A stretch of DNA of 64,000 nt from the NCBI GenBank assembly GCA_002310135.1, contig DBYK01000001.1, forward strand, positions 186,001-250,000. The letters run 5' to 3'. Shown piece after piece: positions 1-8,725 of this stretch; position 1 is the stretch's first letter; every line of letters starts with the position of its first letter. Below the pieces are notes generated by a model, which was not told the origin of the DNA, did no database searches, and saw nothing but the letters and a program-made list of their open reading frames with translations. This DNA comes from Caryophanales bacterium UBA1188 (lineage in GTDB: Bacteria > Bacillota_I > Bacilli_A > Izemoplasmatales > UBA1188). A program made the translations under genes and the position numbers.

Positions 1-6
1 TGTCCA

Positions 7-1134
7 TTAAATATTTAAATAATATGATCTTCTTCTCTTGTGTTCTCTTTCATCGAAATATTTCCAGAAAGATTTTATTTTTACATTATCTTCAAGATTT
101 AAATTAGTTTCCATATATTCGATGTTGTTTAGGGTAAACGCATCCATTAAGAATTTTAAGATTGGCGCAACTACACCCTTATTCATATATAGAGGGTCTA
201 CTGCGGCTAAGCCTAAATCTAATCCTTTTGGATTCTTTAATACTTTAGTTAATTTTATGATTGTGGATAATTTCAATTTACCATCAGTCTTAATTAATGC
301 TTCAGAAATCGCAGGGAAACAAAGCCCAAATGCTAACGCTCTATCGCTTGAATCTAAAACAATTATTAAATATTTTGGGTCTAAGAGAAGTTTGAAATTA
401 TCAATAATTTCTTTCTTCATCTTATCATTAAATGGGACAACTCCATATAATTCTTTATATGCTTCTTCAAGCACTCTAAAGAATTCTGGAGCTAGTCTGT
501 TGATATACTTCTTTTTAGATTCATGTGGTTTTCTATATGCGATATGAAGATTGTATTTCTTCATAACTAAAGAAGATAATTTGTTTATCTTTTCTCTGTA
601 TTTCTCATTATATGTGAGTCTTGATTCAGTCCAATCAACTTCTTTTTTAAAGCCATAATCTTCAATCAATTTTTGATAATATGGAAAGTTGTATTGTTCT
701 TCGAAAGTTGAAACTTCATCAAAACCATGAATCAATAGTCCTTCTCTTTCAAGGTCACTATAACCTAGTGGACCACAAATTTTATTCATACCTTTATTTT
801 TAGCCCAAAGAGTTAATTTATCGAATAAAGCTTTTGCGACTTGAGTGTCATCAATTGAATCAAATCTTGTGAATCTCACTCTTTTTTCATTATGTATTTC
901 ATTATATTTCTTTTGAATTATTCCTTGAATACGACCTGATGGGACTCCATCTTTATAAGCTAAATAAAATATTGACACACAAGTATCACTATAACTATTT
1001 CTCTTTTTAAATATTTTCTTCTCATCCATATATAGTGGTGGGACAAAATAAGGATTATCTTTGTAAAGCTTTAATGGAAAATTCAAAAAGATTCTTTTAT
1101 CTTTTTTTGTTTTAACTTCTTTTATAGTAATCAT
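7..1134 (-). CDS. GNAT-like N-acetyltransferase family protein
   Basis: The 375-residue product looks like a cytosolic GNAT-superfamily protein of the YghO-like type. The N-terminus (FPLKLYKDNPYFVPPL) and the central GPLGYSDLEREGLLIHGF block match the conserved regions of that poorly characterised group; the substrate is unknown. The start ATG has a GAGGG ribosome site 7 nt upstream. The gene lies 9 nt downstream of ylbG and may be the last gene of the ileS-UPF0223-ylbF-ylbG run. The stop codon is at the very edge of the window, so nothing can be said about what follows. The family call rests on overall pattern rather than on a catalytic residue. Confidence 0.6.
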   Translation of the reverse strand: MITIKEVKTKKDKRIFLNFPLKLYKDNPYFVPPLYMDEKKIFKKRNSYSDTCVSIFYLAYKDGVPSGRIQGIIQKKYNEIHNEKRVRFTRFDSIDDTQVAKALFDKLTLWAKNKGMNKICGPLGYSDLEREGLLIHGFDEVSTFEEQYNFPYYQKLIEDYGFKKEVDWTESRLTYNEKYREKINKLSSLVMKKYNLHIAYRKPHESKKKYINRLAPEFFRVLEEAYKELYGVVPFNDKMKKEIIDNFKLLLDPKYLIIVLDSSDRALAFGLCFPAISEALIKTDGKLKLSTIIKLTKVLKNPKGLDLGLAAVDPLYMNKGVVAPILKFLMDAFTLNNIEYMETNLNLEDNVKIKSFWKYFDEREHKRRRSYYLNI

Positions 1135-1143
1135 TTTAATCCC

Positions 1144-1371
1144 TCAAATATCAAGTTCTAAGAGTTCTTGAGGAGATTCCTCAACTTTTTTAATCCCTTT
1201 CATATGCTTTAAGGAGTTCTGTATACTTCTTGATTTATTGTAATCAACATATAAAACTGCATAACCTAGTTTTTTGTTCAAATATTGAACGCTTGCGCCT
1301 AGGCTTTCAAACGCTTGTATCATGCTTGAACGATAATTAAAATAAACTAGTAGTTCTATTCTTTTTATCAC
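1144..1371 (-). CDS. ylbG: YlbG family protein (UPF0298/DUF2129)
   Basis: A small protein of about 75 residues matching the YlbG family, recognised by the YLNKKLGYAVLYVDY core and the C-terminal KVEESPQE stretch. Function is unknown; in B. subtilis it sits beside ylbF, as here. The frame is open up to a GTG at 1383, but a second GTG at 1371 begins closer to the family start and has AGGTGG just upstream, so I prefer it; the choice is not certain. The gene overlaps the end of ylbF by about 35 nt, which suggests translational coupling. Confidence 0.75.
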   Translation of the reverse strand: MIKRIELLVYFNYRSSMIQAFESLGASVQYLNKKLGYAVLYVDYNKSRSIQNSLKHMKGIKKVEESPQELLELDI

Positions 1372-1717
1372 ATTCCACCTCACGAATTATCTTTTTAACT
1401 TCTTCGCTAAAAAGAGTATTATTAATAATATTTTCTATTCTTTCAACTTCATTATTGAATATATTTAATCTTCTAATATATTCTTTGTATAGACTATGTC
1501 TATATAGTTTAGATTTAATATTTGAAAGATTAGATAAATCATCTTTTGTTTTATATTTTAGGTTTTTTAAATAATCAAAATCTTTAATTAAAGATTTTGT
1601 CTCATCATTTTTTATAAGATTTAAATAGGATTTTTTTAGTTCTATATATTCTTCTGATTCTTTTATTAAATCGATTTGAATATATACTTCATCCATTATA
1701 TCTTGACTGATAATCAA
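1337..1717 (-). CDS. ylbF: YlbF/RicF-family protein
   Basis: This 126-residue, mostly helical, charged protein matches the YlbF/YmcA family. In B. subtilis YlbF (RicF) joins RicA and RicT in a complex that influences RNase Y maturation of transcripts, competence, sporulation and biofilm formation. The cysteines that bind Fe-S clusters at the C-terminus of B. subtilis RicF are not obvious; only one Cys is visible. The chosen start is TTG at 1717, overlapping the upstream stop (TTGA), because GAGGGAG lies 8 nt before it. The next ATG, at 1696, has no good ribosome site. It is co-directional with ylbG. Confidence 0.75.
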   Translation of the reverse strand: MIISQDIMDEVYIQIDLIKESEEYIELKKSYLNLIKNDETKSLIKDFDYLKNLKYKTKDDLSNLSNIKSKLYRHSLYKEYIRRLNIFNNEVERIENIINNTLFSEEVKKIIREVECDKKNRTTSLF

Positions 1718-1956
1718 AGCCCAAACTCCCTCAACGTTTTATAAATATCTATTCCAGATAACTTTAAGAATTCATTTGTGATTCTTTTTTCTTCCATCTT
1801 AGAATTGATTACTTTTTTATATTTTAAATATTTATCTTTTAGAGTCTTATAATCATAATGTTTATGACTTTCTTCAAGGTATGACAAAAAATCTATCATA
1901 ACTAAGATTTCTTGAGTATTATAAGTTTCATAATCTAATGGGTAATTATAATCCAT
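1714..1956 (-). CDS. UPF0223 family protein (YktA-like)
   Basis: An 80-residue protein with the UPF0223 signature: an N-terminal YPLDYETYNTQEI block, a central lysine-rich helix, and EEKRITNEFLKLSGIDIYK near the C-terminus. The family is small, cytosolic and of unknown function. Its start ATG overlaps the ileS stop (TAATG), so it is almost certainly co-transcribed with and coupled to ileS. The ylbF start overlaps its own stop. Confidence 0.8.
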   Translation of the reverse strand: MDYNYPLDYETYNTQEILVMIDFLSYLEESHKHYDYKTLKDKYLKYKKVINSKMEEKRITNEFLKLSGIDIYKTLREFGL

Positions 1957-4900
1957 TATATCTTTTTGACTCCTATTAATAGATCATATGGTGTAATCTT
2001 CCATTCTTTAGAATAACCATTTATATCAGTATAGGTGATACTATCCGCTAAAGTCTGAGATTTGATTTTATCTTCATATTTTCTTATGATATCTAGAAGT
2101 TCAAGGCTTCCATTAAATGATAATTCTATATGGTCTACTACTTCGAATCCAGCTTCTTTTCTTTGAGTTTGTATCTTTGATACAACTTCTCTTAGATATC
2201 CTTCATCGATCAATTCTTTTGTAAGAACGGTATCGAGTACTACTGTGATTTTACCATTAGAATCGCTTGCGAAAGATGAAGCTTCTTTAGTTTCAATTAT
2301 TAAATCTTCTTCAACTAAATCAAAACCTGAAACATTGATTCTACCATTTTTCTTTAATTCATTATATATCTCTTCTTGATCAAGTTGAGCTAACTTATCT
2401 TTAACAATTCCGACATTTTTAGATAATTTTTGACCTACAACTTTGAAATTGAGTTTAAGGTTATGTTTGATGAATTCATCACTTGAAGATGTATATACTA
2501 TTTCTTTAACATTCAATTCTTCTTCTATAATAGATGCATAATAATCATTTAGTGATTTTCCACCTATTACATACATCTTTTTTAGAGGTTGACGATTCTT
2601 AATAGTCTTAATAGATCTAATAGCCCTTCCAAGTGAAACTATATCTAATACTTCATCCATTTCAGTCTCAAGCACCTTATCTATTTTAGATTCATCCGCT
2701 TTAGGATATGAAGTTAAATGAACACTTATAGGTGCATCTTTATCTAATGAACAAATCAAGTTTCTATAAATTTCATCAGCGATAAATGGAGTAAATGGAG
2801 CCACTAATTTAGAAAGAGTAGTTAGAGTTTCGTGGAGAACTAAATAAGCATCTATCTTATCTTTTTCCATACCTTTAGCCCAGAAACGTTCTCTACTTCT
2901 TCTAACATACCAGTTAGATAATTCATCAGTAAAATCTTGAATTAATCTCGCAGGTTCACTAACTGAATAATTATCTAAGAGTTCATCTACCGTTTTAACT
3001 AGTGAATTGAGCTTTGATAATAACCACTTATCCATATTCGATAAAGTATTATAATCATATGAATATTTGCGATAATCAAAATCATCAATATTAGCGTAAA
3101 GAACGAAGAATGAATAAGTATTATAAAGAGTATTTAAATACTTCTTTTGACCTTCCATAATAGCGTCAAATGACATATTTTTAGAAATCCATGGTTGACT
3201 TGTCTCATAGAAGAACCATCTAGTCGCATCTGCGCCAAACTTATTTAATACTTCCATAGGTTCTATTCCATTACCTTTAGATTTACTCATCTTTTGGCCA
3301 TTTTCATCGAGTACTAGTCCTAAAACTATACAGTTTAAGAAAGCTGGTTTATCAAATAGAAGGGTAGAAATAGATGATAAAGTGTAGAACCAGCCTCTTG
3401 TCTGATCTACTGCCTCACTTATGAAATCCGCAGGGAAGTTTTCTTCGAATATTTCTTTGTTTTCGAATGGATAATGCCACTGAGCGAATGGCATAGAACC
3501 AGAATCAAACCAACAATCTATTACATCTTCAACTCTTCTAAATGTTCCACCATTTACTTTATCTTCAAAAGTAACCTCATCAATATAAGGCCTATGAAGT
3601 TCAATATCTTTACTACAATTAGATAAGCTTACTAGTTCATCAATTGAGCCAATACATTTCATCTCTTGTGTCTTATCATTAATCCAGATTGGAAGTGGAG
3701 TGCCCCAATATCTGTTTCTTGAGAGTCCCCAGTCTTGAATATTCTCAAGCCAGTTTCCGAATCTGCCTGTACCTATACTTTCAGGAATCCAATTGATTAA
3801 AGAATTATTGTGAAGCATATTTTCTTTAATCTTAGTCATCTCAATGAACCATGAATCTGTCGCATAATAAAGTAGTGGAGTATGACATCTCCAACAGAAT
3901 GGATATGAGTGTTCAAAATTTAGTATCTTAAAGAGTAATCCTCTTTCTCTTAAATCCCTCATAATAAGTTCGTCTGCGTCTTTACAGAATGTTTTAGGCC
4001 ATAAAGTCTCATCAGTCATCTCACCTTTAGAATTTACAAATTGTAAGAATGGAAGAGAATATTTTCTTCCGACACTATAGTCATCTTGACCGAATGCTGG
4101 AGCTATATGAACTATTCCTGTACCTTCTGTAAGAGTTACATAATCTGCGCAAACGACATAATATGCTTTATCATAAACATTTGAAAAATCATATAAAGGT
4201 TCATATTTTTTATATTCTAAATCTTTACCAAGACAAGTGAAAACTACACTAACTTCTCTATCTTTAAAGATAGTGCTTACTAATTCTTTTGCGAGGATAT
4301 ATGAAGTTGAATCTACAACCACTTTTTGGTATTCTTCTTTTGGATTAACGCATAGCGCAACATTTGATGGTAAAGTCCATGGAGTAGTTGTCCACGCTAA
4401 GAAGAATGCATCTTCATCTCTTAATTTGAATTTCGCAATACAAGATTTTTCTTTAACATCTTTATATCCTTGTGCAACTTCATGAGATGCGAGTGGAGTA
4501 CCACATCTTGGGCAATATGGGACAATCTTATGTCCTTTATAGAGTAGTCCTCTATCATAAATCTTTTTTATTGCCCACCATTCAGATTCAATGTAGTCGT
4601 TATGGAATGTTACATATGGGTTATCCATATCAGCCCAGAATCCTACTTTTCTTGAGAATTCTTCCCACATTCCTTCATATTTAAATACACTCTCTTTACA
4701 TTTTTCAATGAAAGGAGCGATTCCATAAGATTCAATCTGTTCTTTACCACTAAAACCTAATAATTTTTCAACTTCAAGTTCTACAGGAAGACCATGTGTA
4801 TCCCAACCAGCTTTTCTTAAGACTTTATATCCTTTCATTGTCTTATATCTTGGGAATAAGTCTTTAATCGCTCTTGTGATTACGTGACCAACATGTGGTT

Positions 4901-5057
4901 GACCATTCGCAGTTGGAGGACCATCAAAAAAGGTATAGACAGGTGCGCCTTCCCTAATCTTAATAGATTCATTAAAAATATCGTTTTCTTCCCAGAATTT
5001 CGAAATTAATTCTTCTCTTTCTGTCACCTTTAGCGATGAATCAATTTTTTTATACAT
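1956..5057 (-). CDS. ileS: Isoleucyl-tRNA synthetase (long, type 2 like)
   Basis: A class Ia synthetase of 1033 residues that charges tRNA-Ile. The HIGH signature appears as PHVGH and the KMSKS signature as KMSKSKGN; zinc-type Cys pairs (CPRC and CWRC) are visible. Length and the sequence around the signatures resemble the longer clostridial/eukaryote-like IleRS branch rather than the roughly 920-residue form. That branch is known for lower mupirocin sensitivity, but I infer this only from type. The start is ATG 5057, with GGAGG 8 nt upstream. The frame stays open for 26 more codons, but these run through the T-box terminator, so the longer start is rejected. Controlled by the upstream Ile T-box. 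Confidence 0.97.
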   Translation of the reverse strand: MYKKIDSSLKVTEREELISKFWEENDIFNESIKIREGAPVYTFFDGPPTANGQPHVGHVITRAIKDLFPRYKTMKGYKVLRKAGWDTHGLPVELEVEKLLGFSGKEQIESYGIAPFIEKCKESVFKYEGMWEEFSRKVGFWADMDNPYVTFHNDYIESEWWAIKKIYDRGLLYKGHKIVPYCPRCGTPLASHEVAQGYKDVKEKSCIAKFKLRDEDAFFLAWTTTPWTLPSNVALCVNPKEEYQKVVVDSTSYILAKELVSTIFKDREVSVVFTCLGKDLEYKKYEPLYDFSNVYDKAYYVVCADYVTLTEGTGIVHIAPAFGQDDYSVGRKYSLPFLQFVNSKGEMTDETLWPKTFCKDADELIMRDLRERGLLFKILNFEHSYPFCWRCHTPLLYYATDSWFIEMTKIKENMLHNNSLINWIPESIGTGRFGNWLENIQDWGLSRNRYWGTPLPIWINDKTQEMKCIGSIDELVSLSNCSKDIELHRPYIDEVTFEDKVNGGTFRRVEDVIDCWFDSGSMPFAQWHYPFENKEIFEENFPADFISEAVDQTRGWFYTLSSISTLLFDKPAFLNCIVLGLVLDENGQKMSKSKGNGIEPMEVLNKFGADATRWFFYETSQPWISKNMSFDAIMEGQKKYLNTLYNTYSFFVLYANIDDFDYRKYSYDYNTLSNMDKWLLSKLNSLVKTVDELLDNYSVSEPARLIQDFTDELSNWYVRRSRERFWAKGMEKDKIDAYLVLHETLTTLSKLVAPFTPFIADEIYRNLICSLDKDAPISVHLTSYPKADESKIDKVLETEMDEVLDIVSLGRAIRSIKTIKNRQPLKKMYVIGGKSLNDYYASIIEEELNVKEIVYTSSSDEFIKHNLKLNFKVVGQKLSKNVGIVKDKLAQLDQEEIYNELKKNGRINVSGFDLVEEDLIIETKEASSFASDSNGKITVVLDTVLTKELIDEGYLREVVSKIQTQRKEAGFEVVDHIELSFNGSLELLDIIRKYEDKIKSQTLADSITYTDINGYSKEWKITPYDLLIGVKKI

Positions 5058-5085
5058 AATAATCCTCCAATTTATAACCTTTCTT

Positions 5086-5120
5086 AACAAAAATGTCTCC
5101 ACCTTAAACAAGATGAAGAC
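5086..5120 (-). terminator. T-box terminator of ileS leader
   Basis: On the minus strand an 11-bp stem (including three G-U pairs) with a GTTT loop, from 5120 to 5095, is followed by ATTTTTGTT. It lies between the antiterminator and the ileS ribosome site, as in a conventional T-box: uncharged tRNA-Ile would favour read-through. Confidence 0.85.
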
Positions 5121-5315
5121 AAAGTTCACTACCACTCATTTAAGCATACAGTTATATGCCCTAGATATAACGGTCTAGTACCGGAATTAAATTACTATCA
5201 TTTCATCTAATCAACTCAGAAGTGATTCCTTACAAATATTCAGTATATGGCTTTTCACCTATCGCCACTCTCTTTAATACCTTTTTTAAATAAGCGCTCT
5301 TCGTCTTAGTTTTTA
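5086..5315 (-). promoter_or_regulatory. T-box riboswitch (Ile) of ileS
   Basis: The leader has the T-box order of elements: a stem I start with GACGAAGAGC, an AGAGAGTGGCGATAGG block, a specifier region GGAATCACTTCTGAG, a stem III, and an antiterminator with GAGTGGTAGTGAA. The specifier codon is ATC (5224-5226 on the plus strand as gat), matching isoleucine. The UGGU in the T-box bulge pairs with an ACCA acceptor end (discriminator A), as expected for tRNA-Ile. The bulge departs from the usual TGGNACCGCG consensus, so a covariance search could score it low. It ends in an intrinsic terminator. Confidence 0.85.
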
Positions 5316-5323
5316 CCTTTAAT

Positions 5324-5352
5324 ATAATACTATAAATTTTAAAACTAATCAA
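5324..5352 (-). promoter_or_regulatory. Promoter of ileS T-box leader
   Basis: TTGATT (5352-5347) and TATTAT (5329-5324) are separated by exactly 17 bp. Predicted transcription starts about 7 nt downstream, just ahead of stem I of the T-box. This is a near-consensus housekeeping-sigma promoter. Confidence 0.75.
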
Positions 5353-5369
5353 GTTTTAAAAATTAAAAC

Positions 5370-6080
5370 TTAAAAATCGAAAACATAAAGCATAGATAGT
5401 GGAATCAAAATATATGATAAAGATTCAACTAAATCCATCAAATTATAATATTTATTTAATTCATCATTTTTATAATTAATGGAAATGTATTTGAACATAT
5501 ATTTAAATGCGATTATAGATACTGAAATGAATAAAATAATCGCACTTCTTCTTTCTGAATTAATGATTGTAAATATAGATGCATTAAATATTAATCCAAG
5601 AAGAATAGAAGATAAAACTAACAAAACTATATATACGCCTATCTTATTATCTTTTATTTGAACCTTAAATACATAAAGCATCAAATATAAAATAATCGCA
5701 AAAATAGTAGAAAATATGAAGAATACTAGATTTAGCCCAAAATAGAATAATGATGCGATTAAAAAGATTATTATTCTAAAGAAATGATAAATATCATCAA
5801 TCATCAATTTATGATTTAAATAATATTTAATTTTAAAATCACTTATTATATCCATAATGAGTTTAATAAACACTAAAAATAAGATAAAAGATAGATATAG
5901 GATAATATTTAATTCAAATCCAGAATAAACTAACACAAATGAAGATATTCCAAACGAAAAAGATAGTGCTGAACTAATAGTATTTGAATATGGAATATCT
6001 TTTTTTAGGAAATGAAATATTAATCTAACTGATAAAAATAAGATATTAACTGATAATAAAATGATGGATATAATAGGCAT
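5370..6080 (-). CDS. Polytopic membrane protein of unknown function
   Basis: A 236-residue integral membrane protein with roughly seven hydrophobic helices and few polar loops; a short soluble stretch DIISDFKIKYYLNHKLMIDD splits it near residue 100. I do not recognise the family. The general size recalls YhhN-like proteins, but their acidic motifs are absent. It stands alone between the ileS T-box promoter and the 6128-7450 gene, separated from the latter by 47 nt. Confidence 0.5.
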   Translation of the reverse strand: MPIISIILLSVNILFLSVRLIFHFLKKDIPYSNTISSALSFSFGISSFVLVYSGFELNIILYLSFILFLVFIKLIMDIISDFKIKYYLNHKLMIDDIYHFFRIIIFLIASLFYFGLNLVFFIFSTIFAIILYLMLYVFKVQIKDNKIGVYIVLLVLSSILLGLIFNASIFTIINSERRSAIILFISVSIIAFKYMFKYISINYKNDELNKYYNLMDLVESLSYILIPLSMLYVFDF

Positions 6081-6127
6081 TTTACTTTCCCCTTATCATT
6101 ATTTTACTATAAAATATGATAAAAGAA

Positions 6128-7450
6128 TTAATGTTCTTGTTTCTTCTTTTTTTTGTTATCCATAAATAATAAATATATGATTAATCCACCAATGATAATT
6201 GTGATGATAGAGAGGGCTATATTAAAACCTAGTTTTTCATTATTTGTTACTTCTATATTTGGCACTGTAAAAACAATTCTTTCATATACTTCACCATCAA
6301 TCATAAGATCTAGTGTATAATTTCCAGGATCCCTCACCACATATCCATTTGAGATAATAGTGTTATTTAATTTAGCTTCACCACAAAAAGAAATTATTGA
6401 ACCAGCTTCTACTACTCCCCCGTTTTCAATTTGGGATAAAAGATATGGGCTTATAAGGATAGTCTCAGTTAATATGTAACCATCCACTCCATCAACTTCA
6501 ATGATATATTTACCTGGTTTAGAGATTATACCTGATAAATATTTAATTTCAGAATTAATTTTAACTATCCCACCACTAACTCTAAACTCGACATAATCTT
6601 TATAGAAATTTCCACTCTTTTCACCAATTATAGTTATTACTGGTTGAATTATAATTCTTTTTTCTTCATGTATCCCATCAGATAAAATATATTCACCAGG
6701 AGTTGAAAATACTTCTCCTATATCATAATATTCACCATCAACCATACACCTAGTGTAGAGCTCAAAACATCCGTATTTTGTCTCAGAGGCCTTATAATCT
6801 TCAACGATATTTAATTCATCATCAAAATATGTATGATTATTATAAGAATCCTTTAAATCTATATAATTATAGCAGCCAGATAAGGAACACTCATGTGTGC
6901 CACAAGGTATACTCGTTTTATATTCTAATAATTCATTAAAATATGATAATCTATAATATCCTTCATATATACCAAGCCTTCCATATATACCTGAATAAAA
7001 TTCAGTTAAGATGATATTATCGGTTTTATATTCCATCATTGATAAATAATGAGCCATTCCGCTATTTTCATTATCACTAAAATAATAAATTAACCCATCT
7101 AAATTCTTCTCAAATCTCACAATATATGGGATTGTGGTAGAAAAGGATGTATCATTTTTATCATAAACTGAACCATAAAAATAGTAATAAGATGTTGATT
7201 CAAAAAAATATAGAAATGATATTTTAGAATCATTAAAATCTATATCGATAGCTTTCTTACTATTTAGTTCAACTCTATATTTATATTCACCCACTTTTTT
7301 AAGAAAAGAAACTATATCTCCATTTGTAGTTTCAAATGAATAAAGTTCACCACTTGCATTTTTAAATACTTGATAATCATCTCCAAATACTACTTTTAAT
7401 TCAATTGAAAACATAAAATAAATCAATAATAAAATAATTATCTTTTTCAT
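6128..7450 (-). CDS. Secreted, C-terminally membrane-anchored surface protein, unknown
   Basis: The 440-residue product starts with a signal peptide (MKKIIILLLIYFMFS...) and ends with a single membrane helix (LSIITIIIGGLIIYLLF) followed by a KKKKKQEH cytosolic tail, so most of it is outside the cell. The C-terminal half carries about three short beta-rich repeats ending in patterns such as STPGEYIL, SKPGKYIIEV and RDPGNYTLDL, suggesting small Ig-like modules. A cysteine cluster (CGTHECSLSGC) lies mid-protein. I do not recognise the family. The start has AGGAGGG 5 nt upstream. Its promoter region shares an element with recA and comEA, which hints at co-regulation with DNA uptake; that link is inference. 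Confidence 0.6.
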   Translation of the reverse strand: MKKIIILLLIYFMFSIELKVVFGDDYQVFKNASGELYSFETTNGDIVSFLKKVGEYKYRVELNSKKAIDIDFNDSKISFLYFFESTSYYYFYGSVYDKNDTSFSTTIPYIVRFEKNLDGLIYYFSDNENSGMAHYLSMMEYKTDNIILTEFYSGIYGRLGIYEGYYRLSYFNELLEYKTSIPCGTHECSLSGCYNYIDLKDSYNNHTYFDDELNIVEDYKASETKYGCFELYTRCMVDGEYYDIGEVFSTPGEYILSDGIHEEKRIIIQPVITIIGEKSGNFYKDYVEFRVSGGIVKINSEIKYLSGIISKPGKYIIEVDGVDGYILTETILISPYLLSQIENGGVVEAGSIISFCGEAKLNNTIISNGYVVRDPGNYTLDLMIDGEVYERIVFTVPNIEVTNNEKLGFNIALSIITIIIGGLIIYLLFMDNKKKKKQEH

Positions 7451-7454
7451 AAAA

Positions 7455-7500
7455 ACCCTCCTATTAAATAATACTCAAGGAGGGTAAATATATTTTAAAA
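7455..7500 (-). promoter_or_regulatory. Putative bipartite promoter with dyad ahead of the 6128-7450 gene
   Basis: On the minus strand TTTTAAAATA (7500-7491) is followed after 16 bp by GTATTATT (7474-7467), the same pair seen before comEA and recA. The -10-like element lies in the loop of an inverted repeat, ACCCTCC (7485-7479) and GGAGGGT (7461-7455); the right arm contains the ribosome binding site. If transcribed from upstream, the hairpin would mask that site. Confidence 0.45.
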
Positions 7501-7526
7501 AATAAAGGAGAGATTTTTATCTCTCC
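7497..7526 (-). terminator. Terminator of ackA
   Basis: A perfect inverted repeat AAGGAGAGAT / ATCTCTCCTT with a short A-rich loop (7526-7503) is followed on the minus strand by TATTTTTT. It begins 8 nt after the ackA stop. Confidence 0.9.
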
Positions 7527-7533
7527 TTATATA

Positions 7534-8724
7534 TCATTCAGTAATAAGTTTTAGTGTATCTCTTGCGATAACTAATTCTTCATTAGTTGGGATTGCCCAG
7601 AGGTCTACTTTACTATCCTTTGATGAGATTCTATGAGCGAATCCTCTCTTAGCATTCTCTATATCATCAATTTTAGCGCCAATGACACCTAATCTATCAA
7701 CTACTCTTTTTCTCATTTCACTTGAATTTTCACCAATTCCTGCGGTGAAGATTATAGCGTCAACTCTTCCTAGTAAGAAATAATACGAACCTATATAATC
7801 AACGATTCTTTTATCTTGTATTTCAAGAGCGAGTCTTGAAAGCTTATCTCCTTCGTGATATTTCTCTTCTAGGTCTCTCGCATCATTTGAGTAGCATGAT
7901 ACACCTAAATAACCTGAAATCTTATTTAATTCATTTACTACAGTTTTTGCGTCTTTTCCTTCTTTTTCACAGATATATGAAACTACAGTAGGATCGATGT
8001 TTCCACTTCTTGTACCCATTGGTATACCTTCAAGTGGAGTAAGCCCCATTGATGTATCCACGCATTTTCCACCATCGATTGCGGTAATTGATGCACCATT
8101 TCCAATATGGCATGTGATGAGTTTTAAATCTTCAATATTTTTACCTGTTAGTCTTGCATATTCATTTGCGACATATTGATGGCTTGTCCCATGTGCACCA
8201 TATTTTCTAATTCCATATTCTTTGTACCATCTATATGGAACTGCGTACATGAAACATTCTTCTTTCATTGTTTGATGGAATGCAGTATCAAATACTACTG
8301 TTTGTTTGATGTTTGGTAGGTGCGCTTCAAATGCATTAATACCTATTAAATGTGGTCTATTATGAAGTGGAGCTAAGTCTATCAATTCTTCTATCTTTTT
8401 CTTAACGTCTTCATCTACTAGACAAGATTTATCAAAATATTTACCGCCTTGGACAATTCTATGTCCAACACCTTTTATCTCATCTAAAGAATTAATAATT
8501 TTTTTATCTATTAAATCTTTAAGAAGCGTTTCTACAGCTACACTATGATCTTTAAGTTGAAGTTCAGTTTCTTCTTTTAGTCCATTCGCTTTGATTTTGT
8601 ATAAGCCCATCTCTTTAAAGCCTATTCTTTCAAATTGGCCTTCAGTGATTACTTTTTCTTCTGGCATTTCAAATAATTTAAACTTTAAGCTAGAAGAACC
8701 ACAATTAATTGACATAATTTTCAT
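7534..8724 (-). CDS. ackA: Acetate kinase
   Basis: An ASKHA-fold kinase interconverting acetyl phosphate + ADP and acetate + ATP, the last step of fermentative acetate production. Family motifs are clear: INCGSSSLKF at the N-terminus, FDTAFHQTM, CHIGNGASI, and FTAGIGENS near the C-terminus. Length (396 residues) is usual. I start at ATG 8724 because GGAG is 9 nt upstream; an in-frame ATG 9 nt earlier touches that ribosome site. It starts 1 nt after the ytxK-like stop, the same pairing as in B. subtilis. No pta is present in the window. Confidence 0.97.
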   Translation of the reverse strand: MKIMSINCGSSSLKFKLFEMPEEKVITEGQFERIGFKEMGLYKIKANGLKEETELQLKDHSVAVETLLKDLIDKKIINSLDEIKGVGHRIVQGGKYFDKSCLVDEDVKKKIEELIDLAPLHNRPHLIGINAFEAHLPNIKQTVVFDTAFHQTMKEECFMYAVPYRWYKEYGIRKYGAHGTSHQYVANEYARLTGKNIEDLKLITCHIGNGASITAIDGGKCVDTSMGLTPLEGIPMGTRSGNIDPTVVSYICEKEGKDAKTVVNELNKISGYLGVSCYSNDARDLEEKYHEGDKLSRLALEIQDKRIVDYIGSYYFLLGRVDAIIFTAGIGENSSEMRKRVVDRLGVIGAKIDDIENAKRGFAHRISSKDSKVDLWAIPTNEELVIARDTLKLITE

Positions 8725-8725
8725 A

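Noticed and set aside
38..547. Plus-strand open frame antisense to the GNAT-like gene
   Set aside because: No ribosome site, composition mirrors the reverse strand, and the opposite frame encodes a recognisable protein. The same applies to other antisense frames inside ileS, recA-pgsA, alaS, trpB and the GGDEF/EAL genes.
5058..5135. N-terminal extension of IleS
   Set aside because: The extra codons run through the T-box terminator and the ribosome site before ATG 5057.
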